Below, piece by piece: positions 36,681-48,000 of a stretch of 64,000 nucleotides of DNA. The notes under the pieces are model-generated. The model saw only the letters and a program-made list of their open reading frames with translations, did no database searches and was not told the DNA's origin. The stretch spans positions 496,001 through 560,000 of the forward strand of contig JALBUN010000017.1 in the NCBI GenBank assembly GCA_025174535.1. Reading direction: 5' to 3'. Position numbers and translations under genes: made by a program. Source of the stretch: Cantharellus purpuraceus. Lineage: Eukaryota; Basidiomycota; Agaricomycetes; Cantharellales; Hydnaceae. Position 1 is the stretch's first letter. Each line of letters starts with the position of its first letter.

Positions 36681-38921
36681 CCGTTGAAGTAGGAGACGCT
36701 GCCTGTTAATCGCCCAACGTGTTCAACAACAATCATCGCCTCCTTCGCTCCCACGCAGCAAACATATTATCTCAGCACTACATCGCATTTCTAAACGAGG
36801 AAATAAGAAAGAATTTTCGATGTCTAGCCTAAAATACAGGAAGATAAGGATCCATCAAACCACGGTCATGCCCCATGTTCTTTTATGAGTCTCGTTTATG
36901 TGGTCTGATGATGGAGTATTCAGATCAGTTCCAGTATGAGTAATCTGGATTCGAAGCCATATAGGAAAGGATGATCATCGCGTCGAGCAGACGGTCTCTT
37001 CCTGCTTTCTACCAGACTGTGCCCTAGTCAGTTTGGTTGTCTGTCCTTCACGAATACATACCCCCTCGATGTCTATGGCCAGGGACGGACGGGGACTCAC
37101 GTAAACATGAGGCGAGCAAACTTGGGACAAGCAGGACGAGTGGAGATCTCGCTGTCACAGCCCCCACCCAAGCGGTCCGCCGCAACTCGAACACTGTGCC
37201 AGGGGGGCGGATATGCTTCTCTGCGACGACTTCGTAGAATGCGCGTTTGACAAGTGTGATTATGACTTCTTCTCTATCATGACATTTGTGTTGTGCATAT
37301 ATAAGTGAGTTTTGATATATGAGAAGGTTATGTACCATTGGATGCCTCTTTAAATAATTAAGTCATGTAATAACAGACATTAGGAGTTCGAATATCCTTG
37401 GACTGCATTCGACAATTCCAAGCGTTGTTCGTTCAAGCGTTCTCCCTGTACCCGTTCCTCTCCTCTTCTCCCTCGAGAAACAGAGCAAGCCAACAATATC
37501 AGAAGATTCAAAGCTGACAAGAATCCTTCATATTTCCATCACTGTATGGTAGAGTTGCTGTAATGAAGCCACGCGTAGCGCAGACATAGGGTATGCCACT
37601 TGTTGGCTGAGTTGCACCGTGTAATACTCATGAGATCTGCACAGTTGCAGGTCGTCAATAGCCACGTACTAAATCTTAGATCTCCCAAAGAGACTAGGGA
37701 GCATTATGCCGCAATATCATTAGCTCACATCAATGTCCGGACGGCAACCTCAGGTTCTCAGGACTCTCTTGAATTTATATTGATTCAGATATCCGGGCCG
37801 CAATCCGGACTATACTTACAAATTTTTTACGGTGATGTGGTATACCTTGCAACTCACGTTAACAAAGGACGGTCTTTTCCGAGTAACTGATGGATACCTT
37901 TGTCTCCTTCCCGAGCTTCAAGGTTCTCCCTAATCGAATAAGCTCGGTCTTTGTTGGACAGTTGGCTGAATGTATATTTTGTTATAGCGCTCTCCAATGT
38001 CTCTGACCAGTCCTAGTGGACGAATCCTCTGTGCCAAAGCGGTGGGGGAGATTGCGGGGAGTGCCTTGGGTCGGATGCTGGCGAGGGCCTGTACAAGCCT
38101 GAACATGAAGATCGCCGCGTGTGCGTGCAGGTGAATGCCCGGAGATGCTCGGGCATTCCGGGGCAGGGCCAGGCAGGGCATCCTTCACCGTCTGGCAACA
38201 ATTTTCGGGTTTAATCGCCAGGCAAAGCAAATACAGATATCCCCTACTATTAATCTCGACTCAGACGGTGCCCCGACCCAGCTTGATACCAGCGATTATA
38301 ATCAGTCCCAACTGTTGTCTCGTCAGATTGCGAATAGCGAATATGTTTTGATGCGGAAGGTACTGACTTTAGCGAGTCATCAGGTGCAAGACATTCGCAC
38401 GCAAATAAGTGAGATTACATGCAATTGCGTAACTTCAAATAGTCACATGCAATGTCGTACAATGGACCACCTCACTGGATGCAGTCAAGCAACGGGCATC
38501 CAATTCCATTTCACTTTCAATGTCAGCCTCCAGGGTTGACATAGTGGTCTCGTCATCAGTCCCTCTCTTTGTTTTTGCTCTTCCACCCCGTAGTCGAAAT
38601 ACCAAGCGCGCTAGGTTAATTGAAAAACAAGGCCAGACAACACTAAGTAGGGGAGGGAATTATTAAAAGTGACTGCATAAGGTGAAGAATGTGATACCGT
38701 ACGTTATGGAAAGGCCGTCGAGCCACAACTGTGACTGTGAGATGACAGGTTGAGTATAGCTACGAGTCGCAGAATTATAGTGAAATAACTCACTTTACTC
38801 GCAAGTGTAATTACTAGGCTTACGAAACGAAGAACTTGGAAGGGTAAGGGTGAGCTGCACATAGCATGGTGACGTGGGAATCATATATGTGCGTACCAAC
38901 TACGACCTGTGGATTCAATGA
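36681..38921. other. Gene-poor region with possible unidentified exons
   Basis: A plus-strand block at about 38178-38539 is open and charged (GILHRLATIFGFNRQAKQIQ and later YVLMRKVLTLASHQVQDIRT). It may join an exon ending at about 38131 by a 46-nt intron, but no start or family could be assigned. A minus-strand open stretch at 37048-37338 is also unassigned. Nothing else is supported. Confidence 0.35.
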
Positions 38922-40047
38922 CTATTGGCCAGAAAGAATAAGACAGTAAATTGTTATACACACCATAAAATACCTAATTCCAGCTCTAGCAACAGAGGGT
39001 GGCTGACCTTGGAGGCGATTACAGGTACTCCAAATGGTGAAAATCAACATGCCGAGGTCAAAAAATAACTGTGTTTGAAAAGGGTACATGGTCAGATCCG
39101 ACAGTTTGAGAAGAAGCAACAAGCGAGAAGACATACACCGGATGCCCATGGAACCGCAAGTAGAGTCGGCGTCAACGTAGCCACGCACACGTCAGGCTGA
39201 GGGATGTATTGGACAGATGCTGGTAGGCGACAATGCGGTCAACAAGTGGAAGAAGTTGCGAAACTCAGAACTTACGAATCAACTTGGAAACGGCGATGCC
39301 AGTGCAGACGGCGGTTACGATGGAGGTAATGGTGAAAATGCTGATCAAAGTTTTGAGCACGGTGGCGTTGTGTCTCCACAAAGAGGAGACGTGTAAAACC
39401 GCTATGACTAGGATCCAAATGAGCCTAGTCAGGCATACGAAGAGACAATGAAATATGTACCATCCGCAAGGACGACAAATACCACGGTTAGCAATGATGT
39501 TGCAGGAGCAGAGTGTTGACACCTTTTGGCTGTATTTGAACAACGCTGGTGCTGAGATAGATACGCAAGGCAAAGCTCACATCTGCAACAATGTCAGACA
39601 GTGTGCATACGCTGAAACGCTCACACTGGAGTACCCACTGCTTTGCTAAGTCGTACTGCCGTACCAGACAAGGCTAGAAAAAACGATTGTGCTCAGAATC
39701 CAGGGAAATACCATGTAAAGTCTCACTATAAAGGAGAATCGTTACGCAAATAGGTGATGCATAACGATGGATGAGAAACCCGTATTTTGCGAAGCTGCTG
39801 GGAGCCTTCCACACAAGCTCGATTTCACGTCCCACCGTTAAAACGTGATCATAAAAGAGCCAGGTACATGCTGCAACTGTACAAGTATGCCACAACAGGA
39901 CAGACTTAGTGGCACCGCAAGGCAACGGTGGCAGGGCCACTCACTGGCGGTATATCTGATCACAAGGAAATGCTCTATATCTAATAGACGAAGAGAGGGC
40001 GGTCCAGGAGGAGGCGGTCCAAGAGGGGGCGATTCAAGAGGGGACAT
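38922..40047 (-). CDS. DUF6533-type membrane protein, second copy in window
   Basis: A minus-strand multi-exon gene starting MSPLESPPLGPPPPGPPSLR at 40047. The DUF6533 signature is restored by an intron in which RYTA is joined to ACTWLFYDHVLTVGREIELV and then W-K. Next come KYGFLIHRYASPICV, KQWVLQCERFSVCTLSDIVA, SFALRIYLS and a long hydrophobic segment (LTRLIWILVIAVLHVSSLWR and LISIFTITSIVTAVCTGIAV). A later block reads VCVATLTPTLLAVPWASG and LFFDLGMLIFTIWSTCNRLQ. About six to seven helices are visible. The 3' end is uncertain; a further short exon may lie below 38922. Function unknown. It differs strongly in sequence from the copy at 18.5-19.5 kb, so it is not a recent duplicate. Confidence 0.65.
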
Positions 40048-42350
40048 GTCCCACCTCCCGGTGTCAATGTGACGACCTGGGGGATTTTAGTGAAACTAGA
40101 ATGAACGGTGGGTCAAAGGACGGCCCCAAGTGTCTGCAACAAAATCAATGGTCATATTATAGTGGGACTTAAATTGTACTGGTTCCGATGTTGTCCGATA
40201 GGGCACTGACGAACTATGACTCATTGGAGTTTCTCGTGATTTAGAGTTTGTCCACTTGTCCTCCGCAGAGTGCCCCGAGCTGGAAGGACGGCAATTGTAG
40301 ATACGTACCGATCCATGGGCATAATAGTACCTACCTGATACCACTAATAGGCAACCCTTAATCTGGGAGACGGAAGCCGTTCGTGCGTATTGTAAGTATA
40401 TTTAGCCAGTCACAAATAATGCCTCTGCCACCCCTGCATTCTTTCACATAATATAACTTGACAATAACAGTCAGAAGACCACTTTCTTAAGAGTAAATCC
40501 ACGTACTGGCTGCTGAGGTATATTATCACATCGATCTTTTATTACCGGTTTGCAATTTTGTTTGAATATATCACTTTGCGTGTAAGCATCAGAATGTCCT
40601 TGTAATCGTACAGGGCTAACCCTACCTCCATCTTATACCAGGATGACTATAGTGGGCATGAGCGCGACTGGTTATTCTCCACATAGCCCAATTTCTATTG
40701 ATGATTTACATAATGCCACGTTATCTTACGCTAGGGACATCCAGATGTGGACCACCTGAGGCCGTTAACCGATGCTGCAACAAGAATATGGCCTTGCCCA
40801 AAAGGACAAGTATCTATAAGATAGATACCATCGATATCCCGCCTTTGTCCAATCGATGCTCGCAGGTATATTGGTATACTGGGCACGTGGGGAGATCGGG
40901 TTTCCTTTATTCGTCAACATAACTATGGACGTCAAATCCCTGCCCGAGTGGACGTTGAGTGCCCTAGGGGACCTTATGAGTGGGACATTATTTTCGGACA
41001 GCTCCTGACAGCTCCAGCAATTCTGAGATTCGGAATTAATCGTTCAGCTGTCTTGTGATTGGCATGCGGCTGAGAGTTATAACGTTACGTGGTTCCACCC
41101 CTCGCATCCCAAAAGCCAGCGTATGGACCCTCCCGGTGCAGCGGCCAGCCGGTCCGTCCAGTAAGTCTGGTACTGGAGCGTAGGGCCTGGACTTTACAAG
41201 CTGAAATATCACACGCGATCGTCGACAACCGGACTTGTCGTGAATCCGTTCAAGTGGACTCAGCTGGACCGCCTAACTCATAAATAACTCAAGAGCATGC
41301 GCTTATTCACCAGAATGGAGAGGGGATCTGTTTCAGGGGTACGCCCCCCTCAACTAGGGCTCTTTGCGTGGAAGATTGGAAATTGAGATCCTTTCATCGT
41401 TTTATCTCTGATCTATTCTGAACGTGATCGATGTGCTGTATTATCCCCGAGACACGAGGCTTCAATCACGGCAACCATTCCAGCCTGTTTCCAACTTCAC
41501 CCCCATCCCAAGCTGGGGCCCATTCTGAGTCAAGTGTATACGCAAATGCTCCAAGACCTCTTTTCAGGCCTATGCCTATGCCTCGACATATGCTCAAATT
41601 TCGCTTCTTATAAAACGGAGTCATTACAGTAGTAAATTCAGGACGTTGACAAAATACCCCCGAACCACAGCCTAAGGTAATGGCGTTACAGAAATGGATC
41701 TGTGTCTGCCTTGAAATATCTCTCGGGCCGTGGTCATCGTTCTCTTCTCAAAGTATAGGGTAGAGATTTTTGCCCTGGGAACCGCTCAGGACTATTGTCA
41801 AGGTAGGCTTTATGGCTTTGGCCATACTTGTCGCCGATAGATGCACCTCTCCAGCGTGCATTGCTGACGCATACAGCATGCGCCAGCAACATAGGAGATG
41901 TCCAGAAGCCATATCCTCGTGCTTCGAAATCCCTGCTCCAAATAGACAGCAGCCTCCTGAGGAGAATGATCATCATACGTAACAAAACAACATGGACCTG
42001 ACTCTATAGGCTGATACATAACTTATAATGGCACTGATGGGCGAATTCTTGACACTTGATGCTTTACTCTGGCGGCTATACTCTCGTACGACCTGGCGTT
42101 GGTGCCATCCATGATTGACTCCCACGATTGACGCTGCTGTCTGGAATGAGTCTTCTATCCATGCTATCGACTACACAAAATCAAAATCCGAGACCATCTG
42201 TCTCAAGAGGTAGTTCATCTCACACACGCATGCTATTTCACTCGCTGAAAACATTCTTATTCAGAACAACAATAACGTGCATAGTTATGAACTATACATT
42301 TACGAGGACCAACATAATCAAAGGGAGACAAAGGTAGCCGATTTCGTATA
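40048..42350. other. Gene-poor region
   Basis: About 2.3 kb of short ORFs on both strands without recognisable motifs or consistent splice chains. No RNA gene or clear repeat was seen. Confidence 0.45.
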
Positions 42351-43568
42351 TCAATACCTCCTGTCATCGTACCTCCTATCGTAATCCCTTCCATACCCTC
42401 TGTCGTAGTCTCTACCACCGTACCCACCGCGGTCATAATCTCTGCTAGAGTACCTATCCCTGTCATAGTCTCTCCCGCGGTCATCATAGCGGGAGCCTCG
42501 TCCGCCACGTCGGTCGTCTTCATACCCGCGGTAGCGAGAGTCATATGGGCGTGGGTCATATGGACGCTCGTCTGGGTACCGTTGGATTAGACTATGCAGG
42601 CATGGAAGTGGAAGTGAGCGTGCCCTTACTGTCTCCACGTTTGGGAGGTCCAAAGTACCGCCCTGGAGTTGGCGTCCTCGCGCGCCCTCTCCTAGCCTGG
42701 ATCATATCAATGAGTAATGTAACAAAAGGCGTACCATTGAAGTTAAGACCTTTTCGACGTTAATGGTCTTGCCATTGATCTCGGTGGCATTGAGTCCCGC
42801 TACGGCGGCTTCAGCTTCTTCGGCAGTCTCCATAGTCACAAACCCAAAGCCACGAGACTCCCGGGTGTGGGGGTCATACATGACAGCGGCTTTTTGGACC
42901 TTGGCAAACATTACGTCAGCGACTGGGCGCAAAAATTAAAATTTACAACAGACTCTGCCAAACTTGCCAAAGGCTGCTTCAAGATCCCTGTTGTCAATTT
43001 TGTGTCCCAGACCAGAAACATGCAGGTTGTTGCCGGGATTGGCGCCCTCGTTGCGGCTACATTGATAATCAACAAGTGAAGCCAAGCGAGACAAGGGAAT
43101 TCTCACCCGCCAGAATCCCTGCCACGCCCGGGGCTCCTGCTCCTGCTTCTGGCGCTTTCTCTGGGTCTGTGATCGTCGCCCGTCTGGCCGCCCCAGCCAT
43201 CTTCGGCGGCGCCGTTACCGTTGCTCATTTGGATATCCTGTACAGGGATTCCAATGGCTGCGGATTGGCCTTGGGCATCATTGGGCCAGTTGGCTTGGGC
43301 TGGAGGAAGATGAGCAGGTCGTTAGGTTGTGTGGGAGGGAGGTGAGGCGAGAGGGCGAAAGGCGAGGCTGAAGAATATACTTTGCCGGCTTCAGGAGTCA
43401 GGACGGAGAATGCGCTGAGCGCTGATGCCGGCGGTGAAGAGAGAGAGACTACTGCAGACGTGATGATGGGAGGGGGGAAGAATGTATGGAGGCAAAAGTC
43501 GACATATCGAGAGAGACATCGATGCTGCTGGCTCGGCGGTGAAGCTTAAACGTACCGTCGTCGGCCAT
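42351..43568 (-). CDS. TRA2-like RNA-binding protein (RRM with RS/RDY tail)
   Basis: Six minus-strand exons (43568-43556, 43299-43107, 43056-42954, 42899-42750, 42696-42630, 42571-42351) give 248 residues. The N-terminal 70 residues include a short arginine-serine stretch (RPRESARSRSRSPGRGRDSG). The single RRM spans about 80-155: NNLHVSGLGHKIDNRDLEAA (RNP2 region), then ESRGFGFVTMETAEEAEAAV (RNP1). It is followed by RRGRARTPTPGRYFGPP, the TPTPG linker typical of Transformer-2 proteins. The tail is rich in R, D, Y and G (repeats such as GRDYDRGYGRDYDRRYDDRR). It is probably a nuclear splicing regulator binding GA-rich exonic enhancers. The tail is RDYG rather than classical RS, so an SR-like or hnRNP-like protein is also possible. 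Confidence 0.88.
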
Positions 43569-43733
43569 GGTCCGGCTTGAAGTATATATATTTCTTGCTA
43601 AAAGGTGATCAACGTCGTGGTCGAGGTGAAGGTCAGAAGGAAGATGAGAAAGCCAGCGATGTTTCAGGCGGAGTTTGAATATCAAAGTTATCTGCGCCCA
43701 CAGGTGTCCTCGCGGTGCTGATTTCATCGCACG
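43569..43733. promoter_or_regulatory. Shared promoter of TRA2-like gene and COX6
   Basis: 165 bp separate the two divergent start codons. A tatatata run sits near 43584-43592, about 15-25 bp upstream of the TRA2-like ATG, so any role as a TATA box is unclear at that spacing. Confidence 0.6.
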
Positions 43734-44205
43734 ATGAGCCTTTCGTCGACATCCCGCATATTCCCCTCCCTCCTCCGCACAACTACACGGTCGGTCGTTG
43801 TACCACCTACCCTTTTCTCTACTCGTTCCGCGTCGTCCTCACACGGCCAGGAGTCCTTTGAGGCATTCACCGCGCGCTACGTATCCTTTTTCCAGTCAGC
43901 CCCAGACCTCTTTGAGGTGCAACGTGGGCTGAACAACTGTTTCGCCCATGATCTCGTTCCTGCACCAAGTGTCATTGAAGCCGCACTCAGAGCCGCCAGA
44001 CGGGTGGATGATTATGCAACTGCCGTGAGGATATTTGAGGGTATCAAGGAGAAGGTGGAAAACAAGGGGCAGTATGATCAATATGTGGAAGAGTTGAAAG
44101 GTGTGAGGGAGGAGCTAGGTGAGCAGGCCAATAGGGACGGCCATCTTGTCATGTTCTAACGCGGCCGCAGGTATCCTTCTCAAGGAGGAGCTGTACTCGC
44201 AATGA
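43734..44205 (+). CDS. COX6: Cytochrome c oxidase subunit 6 (mammalian Va)
   Basis: Two exons (43734-44118, 44171-44205) give 139 residues. The first 35 residues are rich in S, R and T without acids, a mitochondrial presequence. The mature part shows FEAFTARYVSFFQSAPDLFE, QRGLNNCFAHDLVPAPSVIE, AALRAARRVDDYATAVRIFE and GIKEKVENKGQYDQYVEELK, ending GILLKEELYSQ. This matches yeast Cox6 / mammalian COX5A, a matrix-facing nuclear-encoded subunit of complex IV. Without the intron the frame ends in unrelated residues, so the splice at 44119-44170 is secure. Confidence 0.95.
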
Positions 44206-45088
44206 GATTGATGGGTGCACTAGTTAGGTTCGCATTCGCTCTCTTTCGTGTGTCTTCTCCATTAGCTGATGTCTGTCCAGAGTCATTGGTGTTACCCAAC
44301 ATCTGAATAAAAGACGTTCCTCATCCATCATAAGCCTTGTATATCATCTCGGACGATAATATTGGCTGAGGCATGATGGAAGGCGATCGTTCTTGCACAC
44401 ATTCATACCCAATGTCCAGTCAACTTTCCAGCTAAAGCTTGTAGATGAGGATAGCAATCCACTAGTTCCGAGCTTAATCTGTCGCCGTTGCGCCGTACTT
44501 ATATTTGCACATGTCCGACGGCACCAATTTTTAGCTGCGCATTACTATTAGGCAACCGTGGTATGATTGCCGGATCTCCTGTTTATGGCTACCAGTGTTG
44601 AAGTGACCAAAGAATTTGTGTGTGGCAGCGTGAATGTGGAGGTTGCCTGGATATGTTCAAGAGCAACTTGTGAAGAAATGTTACTAATAGAAGTTTGCAT
44701 GCGGTGGGCTACCTATTTACAGGGTCTTATGGCCATGGGCGCCTATCACCCATGTGGCCGTGGGTAACTGCTTTGCTGGTCACTTGTTACTACAATCATT
44801 CCTCTCCGTTCTCGCCACTCGTTTTCACGACCTCCTCGCTGGACTCTCCTCGGTTCTTTCGTTAACTAGTCTCTGTTCGTGGGCTTGTCTTCTCGTGCAA
44901 TAATCGCGCTTCTCACCCCGGTGACAGATACCCTACCTTTCGTACGCCATTGGTCCCTTTCTAGGGAGGCTGTACATTGACGATATTATAGGCCGCTCCG
45001 CTCGCTGTCAACGTTTAGGCAGTGCCATGTACGCCTCACTTTCGTGGTATCCGAGTCTCCCTTTGACCTTGTTCCAGTTCCAGCAACC
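44206..45088. other. Intergenic region and FKS1 promoter
   Basis: Contains the COX6 3' UTR and, towards the right, a CT-rich stretch (ctcctcggttctttcg, cctccttctc-like) that is probably the FKS1 promoter and leader. A 66-codon ORF at 44567 has no motif. Confidence 0.4.
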
Positions 45089-48000
45089 ATGTCTCGTGGT
45101 CCACCTCAAGACCCGTTCGCAAATCCTCCTCAACATCAGCCTCCACAGCAACGGTACTATGACAATAGCGTAAACTCTGAACGATACTACGATCAGTCGG
45201 GAAACTATGATCCTTATTGTGAGCGCCCATCTTCTACCGCCTACCTATACTGACGTAGATCCCTCAGCTCAAGGTCGGCGGGAACCAGACCACGAATTTG
45301 AGGCAGATGCCTACAGCCAGCAATATACTCCCTCTTCCGATAACCTGGGAACACCTAGAAGTGGTATTCCTCTCGTTGACCCGCACGCCTCCACTCAGAC
45401 CTTCACTTCGGACTATGCTGGCGGCGGCAGCTACGGACAGGCGAAAGAACCTTACCCAGCATGGACGACTGAAAGACAGATTCCATTGTCCAAAGAGTTA
45501 GCCCAGACCACGTGCAGTAAGATAGTGTGTTGCTTACCCACAACATAATAGGGAAATCGAAGATATCTTCCTCGATCTCACGCAAAAGTTTGGCTTTCAG
45601 CGTGACTCGATGCGCAACATGGTGTGTCGTATTGACCAGACATTACGCCTTGCTTACCATCCCACAGTTTGACTTCACGATGCAACTCCTGGACAGTCGT
45701 GCATCCCGCATGACACCGAACCAGGCGCTGCTTACACTGCATGCCGATTACATTGGTGGGCAGCATGCCAATTATCGTAAATGGTACTTTGCCGCACAGT
45801 TGGATCTGGACGACGCCGTGGGCTCGGCCCAGAACCCGGGCTTACAGCGTGTGACGACCCGCTCCAAGTCGGCGCCTAGCAAGGCAAAGTCCCTCGACAC
45901 GGCTCTCAACCGCTGGCGCCAAGCGATGCATAACATGAGCCAGTACGATCGTCTCCGTCAGATTGCTCTTTTCCTTTTGTGCTGGGGAGAGGCAGCATCT
46001 GTCCGATTTGTGCCGGAATGCTTATGCTTTATCTTCAAGTGCGCTGACGACTACTACCGTTCTCCCGAGTGCCAGAACAGGGTTGAGCCCGTGCCAGAAG
46101 GCTTGTACCTTCGTGCGGTAATCAAGCCACTGTACCGATTCATTCGTGACCAGGGTTACGAAGTGGTAGACGGCAAGTTCGTCCGTAAGGAAAAAGACCA
46201 TGAAGACATCATTGGGTATGATGATGTCAATCAGCTCTTCTGGTATCCTGAGGGCATTGCACGTATCACCCTAAATGACAAGGTAAATCACCTTCAAAAT
46301 TATCTCGTCTTTCATCGTCTGACATTGCGCAGACTCGTCTCGTCGATATCCCCGCACCAAAGCGGTTTATGAAGTTCGACCGTATTGACTGGAACCGTGC
46401 TTTCTTCAAGAATTACTATGAGAGGCGTTCCATTGGTCACCTCCTAGTAAACTTTAACCGTATTTGGGTCATCCACATATCCGTCTTCTGGTTCTATACA
46501 GCCTTCAACTCTCCGAGCATCTATCGCAGCGGCAACCAGCCCCCTACCGCAGCCATGACCTGGTCTGCTACCGCTCTCGGCGGTGGTGTCTCCACTTTGA
46601 TCATGATCTTTGCCTGCATTGCCGAATTCACATACCTCCCCACCACGTGGAATAACACTGCACATCTCACACGTCGCCTCATTTTCCTCTCCATCGTCCT
46701 CGCTCTCACTGTTGGACCCACCTTCTATATCGCTTCGGTCAACAATGCATCTAAAAACCAGAATATCCCACTCATCATTGGTATCGTTCAGTTCTTTATC
46801 TCTGTTGCGGCGACTGTTCTGTTCGCCACGCTGCCTAGTGGACGTCTCCTTGGTGACCGTGTTGGCGGCAAGTCACGCAAGTACCTCGCCAGTCAAACTT
46901 TCACCGCCGCATACCCTGAGCTCGATCGCAAGGCTCGCTCTGCCTCCATCATGCTATGGGTGCTCATCTTTGGATGCAAGTTTACTGAGTCATACTTCTT
47001 CTTGACCGGGTCCTTCCGTAATCCCATTGCTGTCATGGTTGGTATGAAGATTCAAAGGTGCAGCGATAGGTATCTTGGCAATGCCCTTTGCAAGAATCAC
47101 GCTGCTTTCACCCTTGCCATCATGTATGTGATGGATCTGGTGCTGTTCTTCCTGGACACATTCCTTTGGTATGTCATCTGGAGTACGGTACTTAGTATCG
47201 GTCGCTCCTTTGCGTTGGGTTTGTCTATCTGGACTCCGTGGAAGGACATTTACTCTCGCCTTCCAAAGCGTATCTATGCCAAGCTCCTCGCCACTGGTGA
47301 CATGCAAGTGAAATATAAGCCCAAGGTATGTTTTATATACGTTTTTAAGTGTGATGGTAGTTGACCCTGTTTCCTTCAGGTTCTCGTCTCGCAGATTTGG
47401 AACGCTGTCATCATTTCGATGTACCGCGAACACTTGTTGTCAATTGACCACGTGCAACGCCTCCTGTATCACCAGGTTGAGTCCGAAGTCAGCAACAAGC
47501 GAATGCTTCGTGCCCCGCCATTCTTCATCTCCCAGACCGACAAAAGCTTCAAGGGCGAGTTTTTCCCCCCCGGCAGCGAGGCCGCCCGGCGTATCTCTTT
47601 CTTTGCCCAATCACTCACCACGGCCCTTCCCGAGCCCCTTCCTGTCGACTCTATGCCAACATTCACCGTCCTCACGCCGCATTACTCCGAGAAGATCCTT
47701 CTCTCTCTTCGTGAAATTATTCGCGAGGAGGACCGTAACACTCGAGTGACGCTTCTGGAATATTTGAAACAGTTGCACCCTGTTGAATGGGATAACTTTG
47801 TCAAGGACACGAAGATTCTTGCTGAGGAGTCCAAGGAGTTTGGCAGTCCATTCGCCGCAGATGAGAAGTCGTCCAAAGTGGATGACCTTCCATTCTACAC
47901 CGTCGGCTTCAAGAGTTCGTCCCCAGAATATACCCTTCGCACTCGTATCTGGGCATCACTCCGGGCCCAGACACTCTACCGTACCGTGTCGGGCATGATG

